Positions 26,155 to 33,269 of a DNA stretch of 64,000 nt are shown piece by piece; the stretch's first letter is position 1; every line of letters starts with the position of its first letter. Below the pieces are notes generated by a model. The model was not told the origin of the DNA and searched no databases. It worked only from the letters and a program-made list of their open reading frames with translations. The translations under genes were made by a program, and so were the position numbers. Source of the stretch: Oleispirillum naphthae (lineage in GTDB: Bacteria > Pseudomonadota > Alphaproteobacteria > Rhodospirillales > Rhodospirillaceae); assembly GCA_027864655.1 (NCBI GenBank), contig JAQAZG010000002.1:372001-436000 (forward strand), written 5' to 3'.

Positions 26155-26484
26155 TCAGGCCCTCGCGTCAGAAGAGATCAGCCCGGCGTTGCGAAGTGCC
26201 GGGATTCCGTGCGAACGAAAGATCGAGATGACGGTTTTCACATGCGCGTCATCGACGACGAGCCGGTCCGCGGGGAGGAACCCAAAATCCTTAGTGAGTT
26301 CCTGGTCGCTGAAGGCGATGGAGCAACCGCGCTTGCGGAGTTCGTCTTCCATTGCCCAGCGGACGGTGGACTTGCCGACCGGGCCGTACCCGGTCAGGCG
26401 AACAACTGTCCCAGTGGACGTGCGCTCGGTGATGCTGACGCGCAGTTCGCCGTTGATCGTATTGATCGTGGTGTGAAAAGGCAT
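26155..26484 (-). CDS. Hypothetical prophage protein
   Basis: 109 residues. TGYGPVGKSTVRWAMEDELR resembles a P-loop but has only GPVGKST spacing in a short protein without Walker B, so ATP binding is possible but not supported by length. The C-terminus ends ARA with an embedded ribosome binding site for the downstream gene. Family not recognised. Confidence 0.6.
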   Translation of the reverse strand: MPFHTTINTINGELRVSITERTSTGTVVRLTGYGPVGKSTVRWAMEDELRKRGCSIAFSDQELTKDFGFLPADRLVVDDAHVKTVISIFRSHGIPALRNAGLISSDARA

Positions 26485-26487
26485 GGC

Positions 26488-26739
26488 TCAGGCCCTCGCG
26501 TTGCGCTGGGCCGCGCGGCGGGCGGCCCGGGCGTGGGTGGCGATCTCCTCGGGGGTGAAGCCTGCGGCGAGGAGGTCGTCCTCCGTACAAGCGCCGGACG
26601 CGGCGGCGCGGTCCTGCATCACTTCGGCCATCACGGCGGTCATGCCCTTGCGGGCGGCCTGGGCTTCGATCCTGGCGCGGGCATGGGTCGCCTGCGCCTG
26701 TCGGCGGCACACATACTGCGGAGAAACGGGGTTGATCAT
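26488..26739 (-). CDS. Hypothetical small prophage protein
   Basis: 83 residues, helical, with two Cys (YVCRRQAQ, SGACTEDD). AAGFTPEEIATHARAARRAA resembles a short helix-turn-helix-like amphipathic pair but is not a convincing DNA-binding motif. Not recognised. The final codons again encode ARA with the embedded AGGGCC. Confidence 0.6.
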   Translation of the reverse strand: MINPVSPQYVCRRQAQATHARARIEAQAARKGMTAVMAEVMQDRAAASGACTEDDLLAAGFTPEEIATHARAARRAAQRNARA

Positions 26740-26800
26740 GCTGACCTCCTGGGTTGGCGCTTACTGCCGCGTCGGATGCATCCGGCGCGGGGTGTAAGCG

Positions 26801-27043
26801 TCAGCGGGTGATGTGCTTGACCGCCCACATGACGGCTTCTTCCATTTTCGTCTTGGCGAGCGCGAGTTCGCGGCTGCTGCCGAGGCAGTCGCAGTACTCG
26901 ACGAAGGCGAGGCCCTGATCCTTGAGGGCCGACATCGCGGCTTTCTCTTCATCCGACAGGACGCGATAGGCGTGGCGCATGACGTTGTTGACGGTGCGTT
27001 CGTCGGAGGTGCTGGGAACCGTGGTGGTGTCGTTCGTGGACAT
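26801..27043 (-). CDS. Acb2/Tad1-like hairpin-domain protein (candidate anti-CBASS/anti-Thoeris)
   Basis: 80 residues and the first gene behind PL. A disordered N-terminus is followed by a two-helix hairpin, YRVLSDEEKAAMSALKDQGL then RELALAKTKMEEAVMWAVKH. This ordering, with a conserved L-S-x-x-E-K start and a K-x-E-E-A-x-M-W-A-V-K-H end, is the pattern I associate with the Acb2/Tad1 hairpin family. Members bind cyclic nucleotide signals and block CBASS or Thoeris defence. The call rests on pattern memory without a profile search. First position in the operon fits an anti-defence role. Confidence 0.6.
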   Translation of the reverse strand: MSTNDTTTVPSTSDERTVNNVMRHAYRVLSDEEKAAMSALKDQGLAFVEYCDCLGSSRELALAKTKMEEAVMWAVKHITR

Positions 27044-27104
27044 GTCTGGTCTCCTCCTGATGGTGTTCTCAGGAGGGGTGCCCTCCCGAGGTGGTTACGG
27101 GAGA

Positions 27105-27145
27105 ACGATGCGCAGTATTGCGCAACATGTCAAGCGCAATAATGC
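27105..27145 (-). promoter_or_regulatory. PL promoter with OL operators
   Basis: Read on the minus strand, TTGACA (27133-27128) is followed by a 17-bp spacer and CATCGT (27110-27105). GCGCAAT-type half-sites (ATTGCGC, TTGCGCAAT, CTGCGC) cover the -35 and spacer. The layout is the same as PR at 28015-28050, so the same CI repressor should bind both. It drives the leftward operon from the Acb2-like gene on. Confidence 0.75.
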
Positions 27146-27201
27146 GCAGTCTACGCGCTGCGGAAGTCCGTCAGGGATTCATCTGATCGAAATTGTCGTG
27201 T

Positions 27202-27954
27202 TTACCGGTGCCGTGTCCGGTAGTCTGCGACGACGACGGCGGTGACCAGAATTTCGTTTTGGGGTTCGGCTTCGTTGGTCCAGTCGCCGTTTTTCGGAAG
27301 GCGTAAGGGTGCCTGGAATTCCGGCCTGTCGGATCGAGGCCAGAGCCAAGCCTGACCATCTTTGTCGTGGCGGAGTTCCTTTACCGTCGCTTCCACCATG
27401 CCATTCTCCCACCGCTGCACGATGACATGATCGCCATCGATCAACGAGTGGTCGTATTCCATCATGGGGACGCACACGAGGATTGTTCCCTCAGGATAGA
27501 CAAGGTTCATCGACTCTCCCATGACGCGCAGCCCGAAATATTGGGTATGGCTGTCTGGTCTGGGAAGAGTAACCGGGGTCCACTCATCCTCGCGTAGCTC
27601 ATAAGCGCTGGTCCATACGCCAGCCTGGACTGCGCCCTTGACGTCAATGGTTATGGAATCCGCCGCAACAGGCTCCAGGGATGACGATCCAGATATTCCA
27701 TATATCTGCGCCTTGACCGCCGCTTCATGTTTGTCGGTGATTTTTTTGAGGTAGCTACTCACGGCGTCGTCGATTTTCGCCATGGTGGGTACGCTTAGGG
27801 TGTGTTTCACCTCTTGGTTGAGGAAGCGATTTAACGTCGACGGCGCGATTCCTGAGGCTCTGGCCAATTGGGTCGATGTCCATCCGGTGATCTGCATGGC
27901 GAGGCGTATACGGTTTCGCGCGCCTTCCTGGATTTTCTCAGTCGATGTGTCCAT
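27202..27954 (-). CDS. cI: Phage repressor CI, S24/LexA-type
   Basis: 250 residues. An N-terminal helix-turn-helix (WTSTQLARASGIAPSTLNRF) is joined to a C-terminal S24 autoprotease domain. The active-site Ser lies in RVMGESMNLVYPEGT and the general-base Lys in ATVKELRHDKD, so it should self-cleave after RecA activation; a cleavage site probably lies near DIDVKGAVQAG-type sequence around residue 110. ATG 27954 has GAGGGACGG directly upstream and was chosen over a Met eleven codons earlier. It should bind OL and OR and hold the lysogenic state. Confidence 0.92.
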   Translation of the reverse strand: MDTSTEKIQEGARNRIRLAMQITGWTSTQLARASGIAPSTLNRFLNQEVKHTLSVPTMAKIDDAVSSYLKKITDKHEAAVKAQIYGISGSSSLEPVAADSITIDVKGAVQAGVWTSAYELREDEWTPVTLPRPDSHTQYFGLRVMGESMNLVYPEGTILVCVPMMEYDHSLIDGDHVIVQRWENGMVEATVKELRHDKDGQAWLWPRSDRPEFQAPLRLPKNGDWTNEAEPQNEILVTAVVVADYRTRHR

Positions 27955-28014
27955 CCGTCCCTCTGTTCTGCTGGTGCATTTTTGCATATTTCACCCGGTG
28001 AACGTCTGTGCATC

Positions 28015-28050
28015 ATTGCGCTTGACGCAGTGCGCATCATTGCGCATGAT
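28015..28050 (+). promoter_or_regulatory. PR promoter with OR operators
   Basis: TTGACG (28022-28027), a 17-bp spacer and CATGAT (28045-28050). ATTGCGC precedes the -35, GTGCGC and ATTGCGCA lie in the spacer, matching the half-sites at PL. It lies between the divergent cI and cro-like genes. The cI promoter (PRM) must lie in the same interval on the other strand. Confidence 0.75.
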
Positions 28051-28071
28051 GATCGCTCAAACGGTGAGGGC

Positions 28072-28284
28072 ATGATGCATCTTCGAGATTGGTTGACGCG
28101 GGAAGGCATTACTCCATCCGCTTTTGCGCGGAAGTGTGGGCTTCCCCCTTCGACGATTAATCGCATTCTTTCGGACGGTCGCGCACCGACTGATGAGGTG
28201 ATGCGCCGGATCATCGTCGGTTCGCATGGCGAGGTGCAGCCGAACGACTTCTTTCCGATTGCCGAATTGCTCAAGGGGGCGTGA
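28072..28284 (+). CDS. cro: Cro-like repressor
   Basis: 70 residues with one helix-turn-helix (ITPSAFARKCGLPPSTINRI), first gene of the rightward early transcript. Position opposite cI and small size are those of Cro. The ATG at 28072 (or the next codon-paired ATG at 28075) follows GGTGAGGG. It should bind the same GCGCAAT-type operators and oppose CI. Confidence 0.85.
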   Translation: MMHLRDWLTREGITPSAFARKCGLPPSTINRILSDGRAPTDEVMRRIIVGSHGEVQPNDFFPIAELLKGA

Positions 28285-28286
28285 TG

Positions 28287-28568
28287 TCATTCCTCTCGAT
28301 CCTTTCGGTTCTTTTCGACTACTGCCTCCGTTCGGCAATCGGCACGGACGGGGGGGTCCGCTCCATCCTCAGAAGGACCTCTCCGCGCCGCTCTTTTTCC
28401 CCTCTCCACGGCGCGGCGGTACGCCGCGAGGCTCTGCTGCATGTGCGCCGCGTCCGGGTGGTTCGGGTCGGCTTTCAGGCGCTGTGCCAGTTGGGCGGCG
28501 AGGTGATCCAGGTCGTTCAGGTGCTGTTCCATGCGGTGATTATCGCCGCCGGGGTGAAGCCCCGCCAT
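28287..28568 (-). CDS. Hypothetical protein on minus strand, coding strand uncertain
   Basis: 93 residues or 81 from the internal Met (MEQHLNDLDHLAAQLAQRLK). The helical, charged sequence (AQRLKADPNHPDAAHMQQSL) looks like a real protein. Against it, a plus-strand frame 28284-28595 fills the same interval and its ends overlap the cro stop (TGATG) and the next start (ATGA), the usual coupling. The plus-strand product is Val/Arg-rich and looks like a shadow. I lean to the minus strand, with low confidence. Confidence 0.4.
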   Translation of the reverse strand: MAGLHPGGDNHRMEQHLNDLDHLAAQLAQRLKADPNHPDAAHMQQSLAAYRRAVERGKRAARRGPSEDGADPPVRADCRTEAVVEKNRKDREE

Positions 28569-28591
28569 GCAATCCGGATCGGGAGTGTTGC

Positions 28592-29074
28592 ATGACCGCC
28601 GCCCGCTATCTGCCGCTCAACGATTACCTCGCGCTCAAGGCGTCTGTCCGCTCTCTGGTGCGTTCCTGCGGCGGGCCGAATGCCGCCGCCGGGATTACCC
28701 GAAGCGACGCGCCCCGGCTTTCGCGCTACGGCGCTGCGGAGGAGGCGATGCACGCGCCGCTCGACGTGATCGCCGACCTTGAAGCCGAGGCGGGCGTGCC
28801 GGAGGTGACGCGGGTGCTTGCCGGGTTCCTCGGTTACGTGCTGGTGCCGAAGCCAAAACCCGCCGCGAGGGGCGGGGTTTCCATCGGCGATGTCGGCGCG
28901 CTCGCGAAGGAAGCGGGTGAGGCCATAACCTTCCTGGGCTCTGCGCTGGGCGCGCCCGAACCCTTGTCCGCCGCGAAGTGCCGGAAGATGGGCCTGCGGA
29001 GAGAACTGCGCGAGGCGATGGAAGTGCTCGCGCGGATCGACTCTGCCCTCGAAACCCTGGAGGACGGGCGATGA
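28592..29074 (+). CDS. Phage regulatory CII-like protein
   Basis: 160 residues. LNDYLALKASVRSLVRSCGG then AGITRSDAPRLSRYGAAEEA resembles the helix-turn-helix of phage CII/regulatory proteins that use the form of an XRE-like fold, followed by MHAPLDVIADLEAEAGVPEV. The C-terminal half is helical. Position after cro supports a delayed-early regulator of lysis-lysogeny choice. The family call is moderate. Confidence 0.65.
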   Translation: MTAARYLPLNDYLALKASVRSLVRSCGGPNAAAGITRSDAPRLSRYGAAEEAMHAPLDVIADLEAEAGVPEVTRVLAGFLGYVLVPKPKPAARGGVSIGDVGALAKEAGEAITFLGSALGAPEPLSAAKCRKMGLRRELREAMEVLARIDSALETLEDGR

Positions 29075-29388
29075 AAGCGCCCGCACCGCCACCGCGCGCG
29101 GTGAATACCGCCGTGGGGATTTGCCTTGCCGCCGCCGACGCGGTGGGCGGACCGAGGGCGGAAACGCACGGCGACATCCTTGCCGGGGCGGAACACCTGG
29201 CGGCGCTGTGGACCGCCTACCTCAACGGGCGTTCGGTGATTACCCCGCTGGACGTGCCGTTGATGCTGATCGACCTCAAGCGGGTGCGGGTGCTGCACGG
29301 TCACCACAATCCCGACGACTTCGTGGATATCAGCGGTTACGGCGGCTGTGGCGGAGAGGTCGCGGCGCGGCTGGAGTCCGGGCGATGA
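29071..29388 (+). CDS. DUF6378-like prophage protein
   Basis: 105 residues. The pattern AETHGDILAGAEHLAALWTA, DVPLMLIDLKRVRVLHGHHN and DDFVDISGYGGCGGE corresponds to a family common in phages beside replication or nucleotide genes. The His/Asp-rich pairs suggest a MazG-like or all-alpha pyrophosphohydrolase relationship, which remains unproven. Start ATG 29071 overlaps the upstream stop; the stop overlaps the primase start. Confidence 0.7.
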   Translation: MKAPAPPPRAVNTAVGICLAAADAVGGPRAETHGDILAGAEHLAALWTAYLNGRSVITPLDVPLMLIDLKRVRVLHGHHNPDDFVDISGYGGCGGEVAARLESGR

Positions 29389-30395
29389 ACGGCGGGTTCT
29401 CCGACAGGTTCATCGACGACGTGCGGGCGCGGACTTCGCTGGTCGCGCTGATCGGCGCGAAGGTCAAACTCTCGGGCCGTAATGGCGAGTTCTCGGGCCT
29501 GTGCCCGTTCCATTCCGAGCGGACGCCCTCGTTCACGGTGAGCGAGCGCAAGGGGTTCTATCACTGCTTCGGCTGCGGCGCGCATGGCGACGCCTTCGAC
29601 TGGGTTATGGACCGGCACGGCGTCACCTTCCCCGAAGCGGTCGAGGAACTGGCGATCAAGGCCGGGCTGCAACCGGATCGGGAAGGCCGGATGCTGCCGG
29701 AGGCGAAGCCGATCGCGCGGCCATCGGAGGCCGAAGCCGCCGCCGAAGACGCGGAGAAGCTGGCCAAGGCGGCGGCGATCTGGCGCGACGCGCTGCCGAT
29801 CGCCGGGAGCCTGGCGGAACGGTATCTCGAGGCGCGGGGGATCGACCTGCCGCGGGTGCCGGGCTGGCCGGTGCCGACGCTGCGCTTCGTCCCCGCGTTG
29901 CCGTGCTGGCAATACGACAAGGCGGCGGACCGCAGTTGGTACGCCGGGGCGTTCCCCGCGATGGTCGGCTATGTGCAGGGACCGAACCGCGAGTTCGTGG
30001 GGGTGCACCGCACATTCCTGACGCCGGACGGCTCGGGCAAGGCCGTAGTGCCGAAGCCGAAGAAGATGCTCGGCAACGTGTTCGGCGGATACCTTCGCCT
30101 GTGCCCAGCCTCGGCGAAGATGCTCAACGCCGAAGGGATCGAGACAACGCTTTCGGCAATCGGCGCGACCGGGCGACCGGGGTGGGCGGCGCTGTCGGAG
30201 GGCAACCTCGGCGCGGCGATGCCCACCATCGTCCGCGACCTCACCATCTGCCGCGACAACGACACCAAGGACGAGGCGACGACGATCAAGCGCGTCGATT
30301 CCGCCATCGCCGCCCATTCCGCGCGCGGCGTGATCGTCCGCGTCGCCTGCCCGCCGCGCGGCATGGACTTCAACGACCTGTTGCGGAGGGTGTGA
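29385..30395 (+). CDS. Phage DNA primase, CHC2 zinc finger plus TOPRIM
   Basis: 336 residues. The N-terminal zinc finger is GLCPFHSERTPSF and FYHCFGCGAHGDAFDW, as in DnaG. The central part resembles the DnaG catalytic core, and a TOPRIM module is visible as LNAEGIETTLSAIGATG (Glu) and LTICRDNDTKDEA (Asp-x-Asp). There is no helicase-binding domain, so this is a short phage primase that should make RNA primers. It pairs with the separate SF3 helicase at 31524. ATG 29385 overlaps the upstream stop by ATGA. Confidence 0.9.
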   Translation: MNGGFSDRFIDDVRARTSLVALIGAKVKLSGRNGEFSGLCPFHSERTPSFTVSERKGFYHCFGCGAHGDAFDWVMDRHGVTFPEAVEELAIKAGLQPDREGRMLPEAKPIARPSEAEAAAEDAEKLAKAAAIWRDALPIAGSLAERYLEARGIDLPRVPGWPVPTLRFVPALPCWQYDKAADRSWYAGAFPAMVGYVQGPNREFVGVHRTFLTPDGSGKAVVPKPKKMLGNVFGGYLRLCPASAKMLNAEGIETTLSAIGATGRPGWAALSEGNLGAAMPTIVRDLTICRDNDTKDEATTIKRVDSAIAAHSARGVIVRVACPPRGMDFNDLLRRV

Positions 30396-31129
30396 TGGAA
30401 CCCGTGATCATCGGTGACGCGACGCTCTATTGCGCGGACGCTCGAAAGGTTCTCCCATTGTTGCGCGGGACAGCCGATTGCGTGGTGAGCGACGTGCCTT
30501 ACCTGCTGACTTCGGGGGGGGGGGGCTCCATGGCCGCATGGCGCGTCGCTAAGGGATACAACAACAACGGCAAGATCGTCCGCTGTGAAATCACGTTTCG
30601 TGAATTCCTGCCGCTGATCTACGCGGCATGCGCCGCCGATGCCGACGCCTATTTGATGGCGGATTCTCGCAATATCGTCGAGCTGATGTCGTCGGCTCTG
30701 AAGGCCGGATTCCGTGATCATAATCTGCTGGTTTGGGACAAGGGTAACGTCACCCCTAACCGTTGGTACATGAAGGGGTGCGAATTCACAGCCTATGTCT
30801 ATAAGGGCAAGGCGCGCGGCATCAACGATCCGTCTTCACCATCCTTGCACCGGTTTCCGAATCCTGTCGGCTCCAAGGTCCACCCGACGCAAAAGCCAGT
30901 TGCGCTCATGCGTGAATATATCCGGCAGTCGACCAGACCGGGGGATATCGTCCTAGACCCGTTCATGGGGTCCGGAACAACGGGTGTTGCGGCGCTGGAG
31001 TTGGGAAGGAGATTCGTCGGGGTTGAGATCGACGAAAACCATTTCCGTGTCGCCTGCGACAGAATGGCCCAAAACCCCGTCGGGGTTTCCGGAGCGCAGG
31101 AGGATTTGTTCGGGAGTGCGGTCGGATGA
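30395..31129 (+). CDS. DNA methyltransferase, beta-class (N6-adenine or N4-cytosine)
   Basis: 244 residues. The catalytic motif IV is SDVPYLLTSGG (DPPY-type with Val in place of the first Pro) and precedes motif I, VLDPFMGSGTTGVAALELG, the order of beta-class enzymes such as CcrM. HPTQKPVALMREYIRQ is also typical. It should protect phage DNA or alter host methylation. A run of 12 G bases (30514-30525) encodes Gly-Gly-Gly-Gly right behind motif IV, so slippage there would inactivate it. The ATG at 30395 overlaps the primase stop. Confidence 0.88.
   Translation: MEPVIIGDATLYCADARKVLPLLRGTADCVVSDVPYLLTSGGGGSMAAWRVAKGYNNNGKIVRCEITFREFLPLIYAACAADADAYLMADSRNIVELMSSALKAGFRDHNLLVWDKGNVTPNRWYMKGCEFTAYVYKGKARGINDPSSPSLHRFPNPVGSKVHPTQKPVALMREYIRQSTRPGDIVLDPFMGSGTTGVAALELGRRFVGVEIDENHFRVACDRMAQNPVGVSGAQEDLFGSAVG
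30514..30525 (+). repeat. G12 homopolymer inside the methyltransferase gene
   Basis: Twelve consecutive G bases in the codons after TCG, ending before CTCC. It is the longest G run I noticed in the window. In the printed length the frame is open. Confidence 0.9.
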
Positions 31130-31527
31130 CCGGCCCCGGCGGCAAGGCGCTGGAGCATCGATCCGTCTCTTCCGATACGGGTGGTGCGGATACACCCCTA
31201 CATGCCCGTAGCGAAGCTTCCGGCGCGAAGCATCCGAACGCTTCACCGGCGATCGACGCCGCCGGGCGGCTGCATCATCCGTGCTCGCACCCCGGATGCG
31301 GGCGGGAGGGGTGCTATGGCCAGGGCGGCGACATCCTCAAGGCTTATGCCAAGGCCTCGGATAAGCAGGACGCCGCACGTTGGCTGGGACGCTGGTGGTG
31401 CCGGGAGCATGTGCCGCCAAGCTTCCTGGCACAGCCGCAGGTGACTGCGAGTGAGCCCCAGGCGGCAGAGCGGCGGGAGGAACCGCCGCGTCGGCAGGTG
31501 ATCAATGGGCAGGGGGTGCTGCTATGA
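31126..31527 (+). CDS. Zinc-binding prophage protein of unknown function
   Basis: 133 residues. The central Cys/His cluster HHPCSHPGCGREGCYGQG with WWCREHVPP further on is a likely zinc site. The N-terminal 40 residues are polar and probably disordered. It lies between methyltransferase and helicase with ATGA-type overlaps at both ends. Not recognised; similar small zinc proteins near phage helicases are often replication accessory factors. Confidence 0.65.
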   Translation: MTGPGGKALEHRSVSSDTGGADTPLHARSEASGAKHPNASPAIDAAGRLHHPCSHPGCGREGCYGQGGDILKAYAKASDKQDAARWLGRWWCREHVPPSFLAQPQVTASEPQAAERREEPPRRQVINGQGVLL

Positions 31528-33035
31528 GCGGCGGGGCGGATGCGGTTCGCGAATGCATCGACGGCGCGGCGGTCGTGCGATTCCCGCGTGGGCGCGACGA
31601 CGATGGCGGCGGGCGGGACATAAACCTGGAACTCGCCGATAAGGAGTTCAACGACCTCGGCAACGGCGACCGCTTCCGCGCCCGGCATGGCGCGGACCTG
31701 ATCTACGTCAAGGACGTGGGCGAACACCAGTGGACCGGCACGCACTGGTCCCCTGAAGGGGCGGCGGAGCGATGGCTCCGCGCCGCGCATGAAACCGCGC
31801 GGTCTGTGGTCGAGGAGGCGGACGCGCTGCAGAAGCGTGGCGGTAACGGGGACGAAAGACGAGCCAAGATGCTGCTCGACTGGGCGGTCGAGAGCGGGGA
31901 CAAGCGCCGGACCGCCGCGATGATCGCCCAGGCCGTGCCGTATTTGACGGTCGGGCCGCGAGAACTCGATGCCGACCCGATGATCCTCAACCTGGAGAAC
32001 GGCACGTTGCGGATTGAGGGCTCGTGCGATGATTTGCGCAAGCACTGCCGAGACGACTTGCTGGCCAAGGTGATGCCGGTCGCGTTCGACCCGGCGGCGA
32101 CATGCCATGCGTTCCATGACTTCCTCTGCGAGGTGCAGCCGGACCCGGAACGTCGTTTGTTCCTGCAGGTGTTCGGGGGGTACTGCCTGACCGGCGACAC
32201 CCGCGAGCAGAAGCTGCTCTTCAACTTCGGCGAGGGCAGCAACGGCAAGTCGGTGTTCGTCGATCTTCTGGCGAAGATCATGGGGCCTTATGCCGTCACG
32301 CTGCCGTTTTCCTCTCTGCTGCGCGACGATCGCAAGCGCGGAAGCGAGGCGACGCCGGATCTTGCCCGGCTGCCTGGGGCGCGGATGGTTCGGGCCTCGG
32401 AACCCGAAAAGGGGGCCGCCTTCGCTGAGGCGACGATCAAGTCGATCACCGGGGGCGAGGAGTTCCCTGTACGGCGGCTGCGGCACGATTTCTTCGACAT
32501 GGTGCCGATGTTCAAGCTGATCCTCTCAGGCAACCACCGGCCTCGGATACGCGGCGGCGACCACGGCATCTGGCGGCGGTTCCTGCTGGTGCCATGGGAG
32601 GTGATTATCCCGGACGAACGGCAGGATAAGACGCTCCCCGCTAAGCTGTGGGAGGAGCGGTCGGGGGTGCTGAACTGGCTGTTGGACGGGGCGCGTATTT
32701 GGCTGGAGAAGGGCCTTGTCGTTCCCGCAGCAGTGCGGGCGGCGACCGACGAATACCGGCGCGATTCGGACCCTCTGGGGCGGTTTATCGAGGACTGCGT
32801 GAACCGCGAGGAAGGCCAGAGCGTTCCGGCTGCGCGGCTGTATGCGGCGTTCGTCTCGTGGTGCCGCGCGAATGCGGAAAGGCCGTGGTCGCAGAAGGCC
32901 TTTGGGCAGGGGCTGCCGGAACGCGGGTTCCGCCGGGTCAAGAAGGCTTTCGGGAACGAGTATGCCGATATCGTCCTGCACGATGTGCCGTCCGAGGACG
33001 AAACGCCGCCGCCGCCCGGTCCGGAGGACTTCTGA
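31524..33035 (+). CDS. P4/D5-family replicative helicase (SF3)
   Basis: 503 residues. A D5_N-type region (WTGTHWSPEGAAERWLRAAH) precedes an SF3 helicase with Walker A NFGEGSNGKSVFVDLL, a Walker B/B' region near VRASEPEKGAAFAEATIKSI and the sensor asparagine in LILSGNHRPRIRGGDHGIW. The C-terminal winged-helix-like part follows. With no primase active site of its own it should pair with the primase at 29385. Its 3' end runs into the CCCTCCA cluster, the probable site it or an initiator recognises. Confidence 0.92.
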   Translation: MSGGADAVRECIDGAAVVRFPRGRDDDGGGRDINLELADKEFNDLGNGDRFRARHGADLIYVKDVGEHQWTGTHWSPEGAAERWLRAAHETARSVVEEADALQKRGGNGDERRAKMLLDWAVESGDKRRTAAMIAQAVPYLTVGPRELDADPMILNLENGTLRIEGSCDDLRKHCRDDLLAKVMPVAFDPAATCHAFHDFLCEVQPDPERRLFLQVFGGYCLTGDTREQKLLFNFGEGSNGKSVFVDLLAKIMGPYAVTLPFSSLLRDDRKRGSEATPDLARLPGARMVRASEPEKGAAFAEATIKSITGGEEFPVRRLRHDFFDMVPMFKLILSGNHRPRIRGGDHGIWRRFLLVPWEVIIPDERQDKTLPAKLWEERSGVLNWLLDGARIWLEKGLVVPAAVRAATDEYRRDSDPLGRFIEDCVNREEGQSVPAARLYAAFVSWCRANAERPWSQKAFGQGLPERGFRRVKKAFGNEYADIVLHDVPSEDETPPPPGPEDF

Positions 33036-33269
33036 CCCTCCACACCCTCCACAACCCTCCATCGGAATTTGTGTTCTATATCAATAGGTTTGGGTGGTGT
33101 GGAGGGTGTGGAGGATTGTTTCGGAAGCATATTATGCGCGCAAGCGCGTGAGGTTTTTAATAACTGACCCTCCATATCCTCCATTGGAGTTGTTACCATG
33201 TTGAAAATAATGATGAAATCACAGGTTAATCCCTCCAGTGTCACCCTCCAGGGCCTCCACAACCCTCCA
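33036..33269. repeat. CCCTCCA iteron cluster, candidate phage replication origin
   Basis: Seven direct CCCTCCA copies (33036, 33045, 33055, 33168, 33231, 33244, 33263) and one inverted TGGAGGG (33100) within 234 bp, plus near-matches CCTCCA at 33178 and 33256. The first three are 9-10 bp apart, and 33037-33053 can pair with 33098-33114 (CCTCCACACCCTCCAC with GTGGAGGGTGTGGAGG). The intervening DNA is AT-rich (ATATTATGCGCGCAAG, TTTTTAATAACTG). Overlaps the start of the next gene. Confidence 0.7.

Noticed and set aside
26155-26484. P-loop NTPase (GPVGKST)
   Set aside because: The sequence before it (TGYGPVGKST) has the right end but the protein is 109 residues with no Walker B; treated as hypothetical.
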